From assembly GCA_937959275.1 (NCBI GenBank), contig CALGLU010000058.1, positions 118,290-182,289 on the forward strand: a stretch of DNA of 64,000 nt, written 5' to 3'. A program made the translations under genes and the position numbers. The notes under the pieces were generated by a model that did no database searches, had not been told where the DNA came from, and saw nothing but the letters and a program-made list of their open reading frames with translations. Positions 8,798 to 17,026 of the stretch are shown in pieces. The stretch is from an uncultured Saprospiraceae bacterium (GTDB lineage: Bacteria; Bacteroidota; Bacteroidia; Chitinophagales; Saprospiraceae). Position 1 is the stretch's first letter. Each line of letters opens with the position of its first letter.

Positions 8798-10056
8798 TTT
8801 TGATAGTCAAGCGTAAACCCAAGAGTCTCTAAGTCTTTCCAATAATTACTGTACGATTTTGTAACAACCTTCGGTTTAAGAATCCGCATGGGAACAATCG
8901 CTGCAATTGGCGCAAAAGCCATTGCCATTCTATGATCCTTATAAGTTTCAATTTCAACAGGATTCTCTGCAGACACAGTTCCATTTATCGCATAATACTC
9001 AACATCAGATTTTGGACTAAACTTAGCCGGCAGCAAAGAGACGAATACTTGTAATTTTTCTAATTCTTGCCTTAGTGCTGTGATGCGATCAGTCTCCTTG
9101 ATCTTTAATGTATCTAAGCCTGTAAACACACTATAAATACCAAGCCCTGCTGCCATAACCGCAACAGATTGAGCTAGATCGGGGGCCTGAAGAAAATCGT
9201 ATTCAAAAATGTCTTTTTTGAGAGATGCATCCTTCGTCAAGACCAACTGATCATTCTTAAATGTCGATCTCACACCAAAAGACTCAGCAATCTTGACAAT
9301 GGCAGAATCGCCTTGCAAGCTGTCTTCAAACAATCCCTCTAAGGTAATGCTTGCTTCTTCTGAGAATGCTGCGATGATGTAATGGTAAGAAGCGGCTGAC
9401 CAATCAGATTCCACAGTAAAATCCTGAGCTACATAGTCTTGATGAGGTACATCTATAGTTGTCTCATTTATCCAAGAATGCTTGACACCAAATCGCTCCA
9501 TGATGCGCAAGGTCATATCTAAATAGGGTCGTGAGACAAGTTTATCTGTTATTTGCAATTGCAAGCCATCAGGCAAGACCGGTGCAATCATTAATAAGGA
9601 TGATAAATATTGGCTACTGACTGACCCAGATATAGAAATATTTTTGTTGTAATTGGACTTGTCCAAGGAGCCGATCCGTAATGGCGGGTAGCCTTCATTT
9701 TCCATGTAGTCAATCTGCGCGCCCAAGGATCTCAAGGCATCAACCAAAGGGCCAATCGGTCTTCCTTTCATGCGCTCACTGCCTGTCAATATTTGTTCTC
9801 CATCCTGAATTGACAAGTACCCTGTCATAAATCGATAGCAAGTTCCAGCATGCCCAGTATCATAGGTATCACCTGACTGACTTAAGAGAGTCGCCAAATT
9901 TTTAGAATCATCACTTATAGATAAATTGTCAATCGCGAAGTCCTTTCCAGTCAAGGCTCTAATGATTTGGACTCGATTACTAATACTTTTAGAACCCTCT
10001 AATTTGATTATTCCGTTCGTAATTTTACTTGGCTTTTGCACTAACACTGATTCCAT
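8794..10056 (-). CDS. aroA: 3-phosphoshikimate 1-carboxyvinyltransferase (EPSP synthase)
   Basis: This shikimate-pathway enzyme transfers the enolpyruvyl group of PEP to shikimate-3-phosphate. The 420 residues show 'LEGSKSISNRVQII' near the start (the phosphate-binding Lys-Ser and Arg), 'DTGHAGTCYRFMTGYL' (the PEP-site GxAGT...R loop), 'LTGSERMKGRPIGPLVDALRSLGA', 'KIKETDRITAL' and 'YKDHRMAMAFA' near the end. The active-site loop has Cys after GT, where many bacterial enzymes have Ala. The gene lies one nucleotide from phoH on the same strand, so they probably share a transcript. Another shikimate gene, aroB, lies 2.6 kb away on the other strand. Confidence 0.95.
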   Translation of the reverse strand: MESVLVQKPSKITNGIIKLEGSKSISNRVQIIRALTGKDFAIDNLSISDDSKNLATLLSQSGDTYDTGHAGTCYRFMTGYLSIQDGEQILTGSERMKGRPIGPLVDALRSLGAQIDYMENEGYPPLRIGSLDKSNYNKNISISGSVSSQYLSSLLMIAPVLPDGLQLQITDKLVSRPYLDMTLRIMERFGVKHSWINETTIDVPHQDYVAQDFTVESDWSAASYHYIIAAFSEEASITLEGLFEDSLQGDSAIVKIAESFGVRSTFKNDQLVLTKDASLKKDIFEYDFLQAPDLAQSVAVMAAGLGIYSVFTGLDTLKIKETDRITALRQELEKLQVFVSLLPAKFSPKSDVEYYAINGTVSAENPVEIETYKDHRMAMAFAPIAAIVPMRILKPKVVTKSYSNYWKDLETLGFTLDYQN

Positions 10057-10057
10057 C

Positions 10058-11053
10058 TTATTCTTCTTCTTTTTTATGTTTTGCTAACTGTTTCTTTCGC
10101 CATTCCTCTCCATTTTTCTCATAGGCCCTGATGATATCTTTCACCAATTTATGTCTCACGACGTCATCTGCATTTAGATATAATGTCCCTATTCCTTTAA
10201 TAGATTGGAGAATATCGACAGCAGTATGAAGACCCGATCGCTGACTGCGAGGTAAATCAATTTGACTTAAATCTCCCGTAATAATACACTTTGCTGAAGG
10301 CCCCAGACGTGTCAAAAACATCTTGATCTGTGCACTTGTGGTATTCTGGGCTTCATCCAAAATAATAAATGCATGATCCAATGTCCGGCCACGCATGTAA
10401 GCTAATGGAGCCACTTCTATAATCCGAGTTGACATGAAATGCTCTAACTTCTCTGCTGGCAGCATATCTTCAAGCGCATCATATAGAGGTCTGAGATAAG
10501 GATCTATTTTTTCTTTTAGATCGCCTGGTAAAAACCCTAAACTCTCCCCTGCTTCGACTGCGGGACGAGTCAAAATAATCTTTTTGACTAACCTGTTCTT
10601 TAGTGCACGGACTGCTAAGGCAACTGCCGTATATGTTTTACCCGTTCCTGCAGGACCAATGGCAAATAATACATCATTCTCCTCAGAAAGATCAATCATC
10701 TTTTTCTGATTCTGCGTTCTAGCCTTAATGGGTTTTCCATTGCGCCCATGTAAAATCGCACTACCGATATGACCATTGCCCACCTCAGTGTTAAAGGGAT
10801 TAGCTCCAGCGATAATGGCATTGATAGTCTCCTTATCTAGCACTTGTTTTTGCTTGATGATTCGAACCATCGTTTCCAGTTTACCCTTTACGGTTTGGGT
10901 ATGCTTTTTTTCGCCTGTTAACTTGATGTTGTTACCTCGAGAGGTTATTGTGACTTCGGGATACGCTTCTTTTAATATATTGAGTTTGGCGTTATGTTGG
11001 CCATACAGATCAATCGGATCGACGTCAGTTATGTTTAATATAATTTCACTCAA
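10058..11053 (-). CDS. phoH: PhoH-family P-loop ATPase
   Basis: This is a PhoH/PhoL-type cytoplasmic ATPase, linked in other bacteria to RNA metabolism. Walker A is 'FAIGPAGTGKTYTAVA', followed by 'LTRPAVEAGESLGFLPGDLKEKIDPYLRP' and the Walker B region 'HAFIILDEAQNTT', then 'TGDLSQIDLPR'. The ORF track starts at an ATG at 11116, giving an N-terminus 'MTCKSIHSLFLNHF' unlike the family. That stretch overlaps the left end of a palindromic element (11075-11280). I prefer the TTG at 11053, which gives 'MSEIILNITDVDPIDLYG' and about 331 residues, the normal family start. aroA follows after one nucleotide. Confidence 0.88.
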   Translation of the reverse strand: MSEIILNITDVDPIDLYGQHNAKLNILKEAYPEVTITSRGNNIKLTGEKKHTQTVKGKLETMVRIIKQKQVLDKETINAIIAGANPFNTEVGNGHIGSAILHGRNGKPIKARTQNQKKMIDLSEENDVLFAIGPAGTGKTYTAVALAVRALKNRLVKKIILTRPAVEAGESLGFLPGDLKEKIDPYLRPLYDALEDMLPAEKLEHFMSTRIIEVAPLAYMRGRTLDHAFIILDEAQNTTSAQIKMFLTRLGPSAKCIITGDLSQIDLPRSQRSGLHTAVDILQSIKGIGTLYLNADDVVRHKLVKDIIRAYEKNGEEWRKKQLAKHKKEEE

Positions 11054-11074
11054 ATGATATACTATGTTTAGAAT

Positions 11075-11280
11075 GAAGTGATTTAAGAATAAACTGTGAA
11101 TTGATTTGCAAGTCATTGAATATCAATACCCGCCTGCCGGCAGGCAGGTTTCAGCTTTTCCTCAAGCCATAGCTACGGCTATGACTTTCCAAAAGAGCTT
11201 CATCTTGATATCCAAGCCTGCCTGCCGGCAGGCAGGCAGGCACTTACAACTCATTTTAACATTTATTCTTAAATCACTTC
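11075..11280. repeat. ~206-bp palindromic (MITE-like) element with REP-like core
   Basis: The element is bounded by a perfect 19-bp inverted repeat, GAAGTGATTTAAGAATAAA at 11075-11093 and its complement at 11262-11280. Further in, imperfect complementary segments continue (GCAAGT/ACTTAC, GAATATCAA/TTGATATCC). Two GC-rich blocks of GCCTGCCGGCAGGCAGG type lie at about 11132-11148 and 11216-11241. The centre is a CATAGC/GCTATG hairpin. The whole segment could fold back on itself as a cruciform or a long RNA hairpin. It has no ORF, so it would be non-autonomous. It overlaps the ORF-track 5' extension of phoH. Confidence 0.7.
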
Positions 11281-11559
11281 GATGATTAAAGATCAAAAGT
11301 ACAGCGATAAGCCTTAATTATTCATTTTCTATGATAATAATGCTTGAAGTATGCACAATATGGACACAGTTTAAACTCTCCGAAACAGTTTATTAGTTCA
11401 ACATTATACTCTCTTTTCAAAGCTTTTAGAGAGTATCTGATTATTTAAAGCTTACAATTTCTAATCGTTCCTGTCGAAATTATAAATATCATCCCTATAT
11501 TTGATGAATATTTGTAATATGTATTTAATTGATAATGTGCATATTTAGATGATAATCCC
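11281..11559. other. AT-rich leader of the 11560-13688 operon
   Basis: Together with the palindromic element this makes a gene-free stretch of about 440 bp after phoH. TATATTTG at 11496-11503 fits the Bacteroidota -7 consensus TAnnTTTG and lies about 57 nt before the ATG at 11560, making it the best promoter candidate. I do not see a clear -33 TTTG at the right distance. Nothing else is evident. Confidence 0.35.
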
Positions 11560-12333
11560 ATGAATATAGTAACCCTTACATCCGATTATGGATATCAAGA
11601 TTATTACGTAGCTCAGCTTAAAGCAGCCATTTTATCTAGAATTACAGATATCACAATCGTTGATGTCAGTCATCATATAAAGCCTTACGATATTGTTGAA
11701 GGGGCTTTTTATATAGAGAACGTATTTGAGCGCTTTCCCGCAAAGACCATTCATATTGGTTCTGTGCAAGCTTACAGTTCTCATAATAATCAGGTCATCA
11801 TTTTTGAAAAAGACGGCCACTATTTTATCGGTCCAAATAATGGTCTGTTTTCACTTGTTTTTCATGAATCCTCAGATTTGAAGGCGTATCAAGTCACAAT
11901 AGATCGTGAAAAATTTCCATTCATTATGGACGTCTATGCACATGCTGTAGCAGCGATTGCGCACGGCCTTGCTTTAGCTGATATCGGTACTCCGATTGAA
12001 GACTTTGTGATCAAAATTGGCATCCAACCAGTCAAAACGGCGCATCAAATCAGGGCAACTATTATCCATACTGATCAATATGGCAATGTCATTGTCAACT
12101 TGAAAAAGGATACATTTGAAAGTATCAGGCAAAAAAGACGGTTTAAAATATTTTATAAAAGCAAAGATCCCATTATACAATTGAGCAAGCATTACGGTGG
12201 TGTATCAATGGGAGAGGTTCTTGCATACTTTAATGCATCTCAATATTTAGAGATCGCAGTTAATATGGGTAATGCCAATGAATTATTAAGTTTGCGTAAG
12301 CATGAGACTATTCAAATAGATTTTTTCGACTGA
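11560..12333 (+). CDS. SAM hydrolase / SAM-hydroxide adenosyltransferase family protein (DUF62)
   Basis: This 257-residue protein belongs to the family of fluorinase, chlorinase and SAM-hydroxide adenosyltransferase, which convert S-adenosylmethionine to adenosine and methionine. The N-terminus 'MNIVTLTSDYGYQDYYVAQLKAAIL' and 'TIVDVSHHIKPYDIVEGAFYI' match the SAM-binding domain, and 'GHYFIGPNNGLFSLVF' is the GPxNGL motif. The DPGVGSxR segment that carries catalytic Asp and Arg in characterised members is replaced by 'IGSVQAYSSHNNQ'. The C-terminal domain starts near 'RATIIHTDQYGNVIVNL'. I recall similar substitutions in Bacteroidota homologues, so the activity may differ. It starts an operon with an ABM protein (1 nt gap) and aroB. 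Confidence 0.82.
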   Translation: MNIVTLTSDYGYQDYYVAQLKAAILSRITDITIVDVSHHIKPYDIVEGAFYIENVFERFPAKTIHIGSVQAYSSHNNQVIIFEKDGHYFIGPNNGLFSLVFHESSDLKAYQVTIDREKFPFIMDVYAHAVAAIAHGLALADIGTPIEDFVIKIGIQPVKTAHQIRATIIHTDQYGNVIVNLKKDTFESIRQKRRFKIFYKSKDPIIQLSKHYGGVSMGEVLAYFNASQYLEIAVNMGNANELLSLRKHETIQIDFFD

Positions 12334-12334
12334 T

Positions 12335-12631
12335 ATGGTACACAGATTTGTAAAATTAACTTTTCAAGAGCAACACATCGATACGTTCGTTGGCAAGTTC
12401 AATGAAATGAAATTGCAAATCAGAGGTATGAATGGCTGCCACTATCTGCGGCTTTTTCAAGATAAAAAAGACAAGCGAATTTTCTTTACGCACAGCATAT
12501 GGATAGATGAAACCTGTCTAAATGCATATCGCAAATCAGAATTCTTCGGAATCAATTGGCCAGAAACAAAAAAACTTTTTGCTAAAGAACCGATTGCCTG
12601 GAGTCTGGATCAAATCGTAGAACTCAAGTAA
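12335..12631 (+). CDS. ABM (antibiotic biosynthesis monooxygenase-like) domain small protein
   Basis: This 98-residue single-domain protein has the ferredoxin-like pattern of ABM proteins: 'HRFVKLTFQEQHIDTFVGKF' as first strand and helix, 'MNGCHYLRLFQDKKDKRIFFTHSIWIDETCLNAYRKSEFF' as the central strands and helix. Despite the family name, small cytoplasmic members have varied or unknown roles, and no cofactor site can be read here. It lies 1 nt after the DUF62 gene and 4 nt before aroB, which implies a shared transcript. The function is open; the fold call is fairly safe. Confidence 0.75.
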   Translation: MVHRFVKLTFQEQHIDTFVGKFNEMKLQIRGMNGCHYLRLFQDKKDKRIFFTHSIWIDETCLNAYRKSEFFGINWPETKKLFAKEPIAWSLDQIVELK

Positions 12632-12635
12632 TACA

Positions 12636-13688
12636 ATGACGAACATAGACTGTCAGCAATATGAAGTTGTATTTCATCAACCGTGGAATACCTTAAATAC
12701 CTTGTTAGCCGCAAAAGACTATAGCCAGATCTTTGTTCTAGTTGATGAGAATACGAGTACGCATTGCCTCCCAATCATTACAGCAAATATAGCTTCAGCA
12801 CTCTCAGTCATTACGATTCCTGCTGGAGAAATTCATAAGCAAATTCAGACCTGCCAATCTATATGGAGCCAACTGCTAAACCATGGTGCAGATCGACACT
12901 CATGTCTATTGAATCTAGGTGGAGGCGTAATAGGTGACATGGGCGGATTTTGTGCTTCGACATTTATGCGTGGCATTGACTTCGTACAGATTCCTACAAC
13001 ACTATTGTCACAGGTTGATGCTTCCGTTGGCAGCAAGCTTGGCATCGATTACAAGGGGTTTAAAAACTTAGTTGGCGTCTTCAATGAACCGCAAGCCGTA
13101 ATTGTCTATCCGCCGTTCTTAAAAACGCTCGATAAACGAGAATTGCGAAGCGGATGTGCCGAGGTCATCAAACATGCGCTCATCAAGGATAAAGCTCTCT
13201 GGGATCAACTCCTAGCTTTGTCATTAGCAGATGAGATTTCAACAGATGTCATTATACATCGAAATGTTGAAATAAAGAAAGAGGTTGTCGATGAGGATCC
13301 TTTTGAACGAGGTGTGCGCAAAATTCTAAATTTTGGACACACGATAGGGCATGCTGTGGAGACAGAGTATTTAGAGACTAGCCAGCCACTATTGCATGGC
13401 GAGGCGATTGCGATTGGGATGATTTGTGAAAGTTGGATTGCCGCAGAACTGAAGATGCTAGACCAAGAAAAATATATTGGTATACAATCCTATCTCAAAT
13501 TGATCTATCCAGATTTACCGAAGGATATTATCAATCATGACAACATCATCTCTTCTATGCTTAAAGACAAAAAGAACAAGGAAGGGATTATTCTGGGTTC
13601 ATTGCTTGAGGATATTGGGCAATGCGCAATTAATGTTCCACTTACACCTGAGCTTATAACAGCCAGTTTATTGGCTTACAATTCGTAA
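12636..13688 (+). CDS. aroB: 3-dehydroquinate synthase
   Basis: This second enzyme of the shikimate pathway turns DAHP into 3-dehydroquinate using NAD+ and a metal ion. The 350 residues are standard. Visible motifs include 'NLGGGVIGDMGGFCASTFMRGIDFVQIPTTLLSQVDASVGSKLGID' near 90-135 (NAD+ and substrate loop), 'GCAEVIKHALIKD' with a metal-binding Glu, and 'ILNFGHTIGHAVE' plus 'LLHGEAIAIGM' with the metal-binding His residues. It is the last gene of the three-gene operon starting at 11560. About 180 nt of AT-rich sequence follows. Confidence 0.96.
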   Translation: MTNIDCQQYEVVFHQPWNTLNTLLAAKDYSQIFVLVDENTSTHCLPIITANIASALSVITIPAGEIHKQIQTCQSIWSQLLNHGADRHSCLLNLGGGVIGDMGGFCASTFMRGIDFVQIPTTLLSQVDASVGSKLGIDYKGFKNLVGVFNEPQAVIVYPPFLKTLDKRELRSGCAEVIKHALIKDKALWDQLLALSLADEISTDVIIHRNVEIKKEVVDEDPFERGVRKILNFGHTIGHAVETEYLETSQPLLHGEAIAIGMICESWIAAELKMLDQEKYIGIQSYLKLIYPDLPKDIINHDNIISSMLKDKKNKEGIILGSLLEDIGQCAINVPLTPELITASLLAYNS

Positions 13689-13795
13689 AACGATTCTTGG
13701 CGTCAATTGATCTTATATTTAACAGAGAAATCAATTCAGAACAAATACGCTATATCATTAATTATCAATATTTTAAATATTATAATAAAATGTAA

Positions 13796-13803
13796 TATAT
13801 TTG
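13796..13803 (+). promoter_or_regulatory. Candidate -7 promoter element upstream of the first PBP gene
   Basis: TATATTTG fits the Bacteroidota -7 consensus TAnnTTTG and lies about 70 nt before the TTG start of the penicillin-binding protein gene, in an AT-rich gap after aroB. No obvious -33 TTTG is present, so the call rests on the -7 box and its position. Confidence 0.35.
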
Positions 13804-13871
13804 TAGATTGCCATGTCTTGCAATAAACAAGCATATGGCATCGTCCTATTTGATAACTAATCATATGCTTC

Positions 13872-16361
13872 TTGGCTAAGAAAAAAAAGAAAAACAAAGA
13901 ATCGGGTAACCCACTTTATAAAACGCTCGCTATACTATCGTGGATCGCCTTTATTGGAGGTGTTCTATTGGCTATTCTTATGTTCATGTTTATCTCATTC
14001 TCGAAGTTGCCAAATACTGAGGAGCTAGAAAATCCAAGTTTTGAATATGCTACATTAATCATTGCAGAAGATGGCAAAACTGAAATCGGGCGATATTTTA
14101 GAAAGAATAGAGAATGGGTAAGTTTTGATGAACTCAATCCACATATAACGGATGCCTTAGTTGCTACAGAAGATGAGCGTTTTTTCAATCATAGTGGCAT
14201 AGATGGAAGAAGTACAGTGCGAGCGATTGCCAACTTTGGTCGTAAAGGCGGTGGAAGTACGATCACTCAACAGCTAGGAAAACTTTTCTTTACAACACGC
14301 TCTCGGAATCCGATAAAAAGAATCTATCAAAAATTACAGGAGTGGGTGATCGCTGTCCACTTTGAGAAACGCTATACCAAGCAGGAAATCATTGCGATGT
14401 TTTTGAATAAGATGGACTTTAGATATGATGCGGTAGGCATTGGTTCGGCAGCAAAAACATATTTTGGTAAGGATCAAAAAGAACTCAATATAGAAGAGGC
14501 AGCTGTACTTATTGGGATGCTTAAAAACCCTCGTCTATACAGTCCGATTTCAAATCCAGAAAACTGTCTTAAAAGAAGAGAAGTCGTCCTCAAGCAAATG
14601 CTCAGGGTCGGCACATTAACTCAAGCAGCCTATGATTCTTTAAGAGTACTACCAATCAATATGGATCGGTTTAGCCGATCTGATCATGTCAAAGGACTAG
14701 CGCCCTATTTTAGAAGTGAGCTAACCAAAAAGCTAAAATCGATTCTTAAAGAACCTCAATACGCTGATCCGTCAGGTAAACCATATGATCTATATAATGA
14801 CGGTCTAAAGGTATATGTCACTATTGATTCAGATATGCAAGCTCATGCAGAAGATGCCATGCGTATACATATGAAAACTGTGCAAGACAAATATTTCAAT
14901 GTTTGGAAAAATAAAGACCCTTGGAGTTATGAAGCTGATGCTCGGCAAAAATCATATCGACAAGGAAAGTTACGCGACATGATCGACGCTTCATCTAGAT
15001 ACAAGAAGCTTCGCAATACATATCTACAAGGCGTGACAGGCCGCATATCAGCAGACATTGAAAAAGTGAGACTTTGGAATGCCGATATTAAAAGACTACT
15101 AAAAGCAAAAGAGGACAAAGGCTATCTGGATAAGTTGATTAGGGATAAGTATATCTCCAAAGAGCAACGGTCTACGTATATTAAAATACTAGAAAGTGAT
15201 CATATGCTCGAGCTCGTCAATCAGTGGAATAAGCTAGAGCGTGCGGCTAAAACAAATTTTTCCAAGAAGACAAAAATGAAGGTATTTGACTACAGCGCAT
15301 CAGGTGAAAAAGATGCTGTCATGAGTCCCTTAGATTCGATCAAGTATCATGGTGAACATCTCCAACTTGGCTCTGTATCTATCGAACCAATCAGCGGGTA
15401 TGTCAAAACATGGGTCGGCGGTATTGGCTATAAGTATTTTCAATACGACCATGTCTTTTCAGATCGACAAGTTGGATCAACATTCAAGCCTTTCATCTAT
15501 ATGCAGGCCATGCAGCAGTGGGCATTATCGCCTTGCTTAAAAGTGATAGATCAACAATACTGCATTGATAAAAATGATCCTAATTTCTCTATCTCAGATA
15601 CTTGGTGTCCAGAGAATAGCAAGAAAAAATATAGCGGTGAAAAACTGACTTTATACGAAGCTCTCAAGCGATCTTTGAATTCTATCTCAGCCTATCTGAT
15701 GAAAGAAATAGGTAATGTAGAACGTGTCAGAGACCTTGCTGCACAAATGGGTATACCAAAATCTAAAATCCCACCCTATCCATCCATCGCGCTAGGTACT
15801 CCAGATTTAAATGTGATGGAAATGACTGCCGCCTACAATGCGTTGGCAAATAAAGGTGTCTATGTCGAACCTACTTTTATCAAACGCATTGAGGACAAAG
15901 AAGGAAAGGTAATATACCAATCGAATCCTAAGCGTAGAGAAGCGCTCAATGAACAATATGCATTTCTCATGATAGATATGTTACGCAATGCACAAGCACA
16001 TCGAAGTTGGGAAATACAATCAGCCTTTGGTGGAAAAACAGGTACAACAGATGACCATCGAGATGGGTGGTTTATGGGGGTTACACCAGAACTTGTCGTC
16101 GGTACTTGGGTCGGTGGCGAAAACCAATGGATACGTTTTTTAGATATCGCAGAAGGCCAAGGAGGTGTGATGGCAAGACCCTATTTCTTTGAGTTTATTA
16201 GACAACTGGAACAGAATCCAAAGATTAGATTCAACACGGGGGCTACTTTTCAACAACCAGAGGTCATGGATATTCAAATGGATTGTAGTGTGTATGATGC
16301 GCTGTATCAACAGGAGCCTGCACCTGATGAGATGGAAGATGAGTTTGAAGAGGAATTTTAA
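13872..16361 (+). CDS. Class A penicillin-binding protein (PBP1A type), transglycosylase/transpeptidase
   Basis: This is a bifunctional peptidoglycan synthase anchored in the inner membrane, of 829 residues. A basic cytoplasmic tail ('AKKKKKNKES') and one membrane helix (about 16-46) lead to a GT51 glycosyltransferase domain with the catalytic Glu in 'ATEDERFFNHSGID' near residue 98, then 'GGGSTITQQL' and 'EIIAMFLNKMDF'. The transpeptidase domain has the nucleophile motif 'STFKP' near 535, 'SLNS' near 600 and 'GKTGTTDD' near 722. The C-terminus is acidic. The start is TTG, giving 'MAKKKKK', the same start type as in the paralogue at 17394. The paralogue and an M15 peptidase lie downstream. 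Confidence 0.93.
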   Translation: MAKKKKKNKESGNPLYKTLAILSWIAFIGGVLLAILMFMFISFSKLPNTEELENPSFEYATLIIAEDGKTEIGRYFRKNREWVSFDELNPHITDALVATEDERFFNHSGIDGRSTVRAIANFGRKGGGSTITQQLGKLFFTTRSRNPIKRIYQKLQEWVIAVHFEKRYTKQEIIAMFLNKMDFRYDAVGIGSAAKTYFGKDQKELNIEEAAVLIGMLKNPRLYSPISNPENCLKRREVVLKQMLRVGTLTQAAYDSLRVLPINMDRFSRSDHVKGLAPYFRSELTKKLKSILKEPQYADPSGKPYDLYNDGLKVYVTIDSDMQAHAEDAMRIHMKTVQDKYFNVWKNKDPWSYEADARQKSYRQGKLRDMIDASSRYKKLRNTYLQGVTGRISADIEKVRLWNADIKRLLKAKEDKGYLDKLIRDKYISKEQRSTYIKILESDHMLELVNQWNKLERAAKTNFSKKTKMKVFDYSASGEKDAVMSPLDSIKYHGEHLQLGSVSIEPISGYVKTWVGGIGYKYFQYDHVFSDRQVGSTFKPFIYMQAMQQWALSPCLKVIDQQYCIDKNDPNFSISDTWCPENSKKKYSGEKLTLYEALKRSLNSISAYLMKEIGNVERVRDLAAQMGIPKSKIPPYPSIALGTPDLNVMEMTAAYNALANKGVYVEPTFIKRIEDKEGKVIYQSNPKRREALNEQYAFLMIDMLRNAQAHRSWEIQSAFGGKTGTTDDHRDGWFMGVTPELVVGTWVGGENQWIRFLDIAEGQGGVMARPYFFEFIRQLEQNPKIRFNTGATFQQPEVMDIQMDCSVYDALYQQEPAPDEMEDEFEEEF

Positions 16362-16406
16362 GGCTGAACTTGTCTATTCTATCGAACATCCAAGCAATAC
16401 AATTTA

Positions 16407-16472
16407 GATATACTTGAATTATATTAAATAATGATATACTTTTATCAAAAAAAGAATAATGAAAAGTATATC
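16407..16472. promoter_or_regulatory. Candidate operator: three copies of GATATACTT around the antitoxin start
   Basis: GATATACTT occurs at 16407-16415 and 16433-16441, and its reverse complement AAGTATATC at 16464-16472, which overlaps the first codons of the antitoxin gene. Antitoxins with a ribbon-helix-helix domain usually bind such repeats in their own promoter, so this is a plausible autoregulatory site. The inference rests on repetition and position only. Confidence 0.5.
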
Positions 16473-16689
16473 ATTAAAACTGGGAGAACAAATTCTAAGT
16501 GAAACAGAATTAATATTAGTGGATTTAAAAACCAGCAGAAATAAATACATTAATGATGCAATTGATTTTTACAACCAATATCAGAAGAGGAAATTAATTG
16601 AAAAGCAAATCGCAACAGAATCCAAATTAGTGAGTGAAGACTCACTAGCTATTCTTCACGAATTTGAAAGTTTACAAGATGAATTGTAA
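16459..16689 (+). CDS. Ribbon-helix-helix antitoxin of a MazEF-type system
   Basis: This 76-residue protein starts with a short strand and two helices typical of ribbon-helix-helix DNA-binding proteins: 'MKSISLKLGEQILSETELIL...SRNKYINDAIDFYNQY'. The rest is charged and helical, as expected for the toxin-binding tail. Its stop overlaps the start of the MazF-like toxin by 11 nt, a usual sign of translational coupling in toxin-antitoxin pairs. It probably neutralises the toxin and represses the operon. The region is more AT-rich than the flanking penicillin-binding protein genes, which fits acquisition by transfer. Confidence 0.75.
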   Translation: MKSISLKLGEQILSETELILVDLKTSRNKYINDAIDFYNQYQKRKLIEKQIATESKLVSEDSLAILHEFESLQDEL

Positions 16690-17026
16690 GCAATTCGAAA
16701 TACACTTGGCCGATTTGAATCCACGCTTTGGAACTGAAACAGGAAAAACAAGGCCAGTTTTAGTACTCCAAAGTGATCTACTTAACAAAGTACATCCTTC
16801 AACAATTATTTGTCCAATAACAACAAACATCAAAAAAGGAGTTAATATTCTAAGGGTCGACATCAAAAAAGAAAGCGGAGGTTTGCACAAAGATTGTTCA
16901 ATCATGATCGATCAAATTCGAGCAATAGATAATAAGAGACTAATTGAAAAAATTGGAGTCTTGCCAAATCAACTTCAAAGCAAAGTGAAAGAAAATATTA
17001 AAATCGTATTGGACCTTGCAAAGTAA
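16679..17026 (+). CDS. mazF: MazF/PemK-like endoribonuclease toxin
   Basis: The ORF track starts at a TTG (16664), but ATG at 16679 gives 'MNCKQFEIHLADLNPRFGTETGKTRPVLVLQSD', the typical MazF N-terminus, and 115 residues. Family motifs are 'GKTRPVLVLQ', 'TIICPITT' and 'GLHKDCSIMIDQIRAIDNKRL'. MazF toxins cut single-stranded mRNA at short sequences and stop growth. The gene overlaps the preceding antitoxin gene. The pair sits between two paralogous penicillin-binding protein genes and looks intact. The cleavage site cannot be predicted. Confidence 0.88.
   Translation: MNCKQFEIHLADLNPRFGTETGKTRPVLVLQSDLLNKVHPSTIICPITTNIKKGVNILRVDIKKESGGLHKDCSIMIDQIRAIDNKRLIEKIGVLPNQLQSKVKENIKIVLDLAK

Noticed and set aside
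11132-11241. GCCTGCCGGCAGGCAGG blocks as Chi-like or restriction-related sites
   Set aside because: They are symmetrical parts of a larger palindrome, which explains them better.
13916-14188. Minus-strand ORFs opposite the penicillin-binding protein genes (13916-14188, 14927-15118, 17699-17896, 17968-18186 and others)
   Set aside because: They lie fully inside real genes in antisense frames, have no family-like sequence and no spacing that suggests translation.
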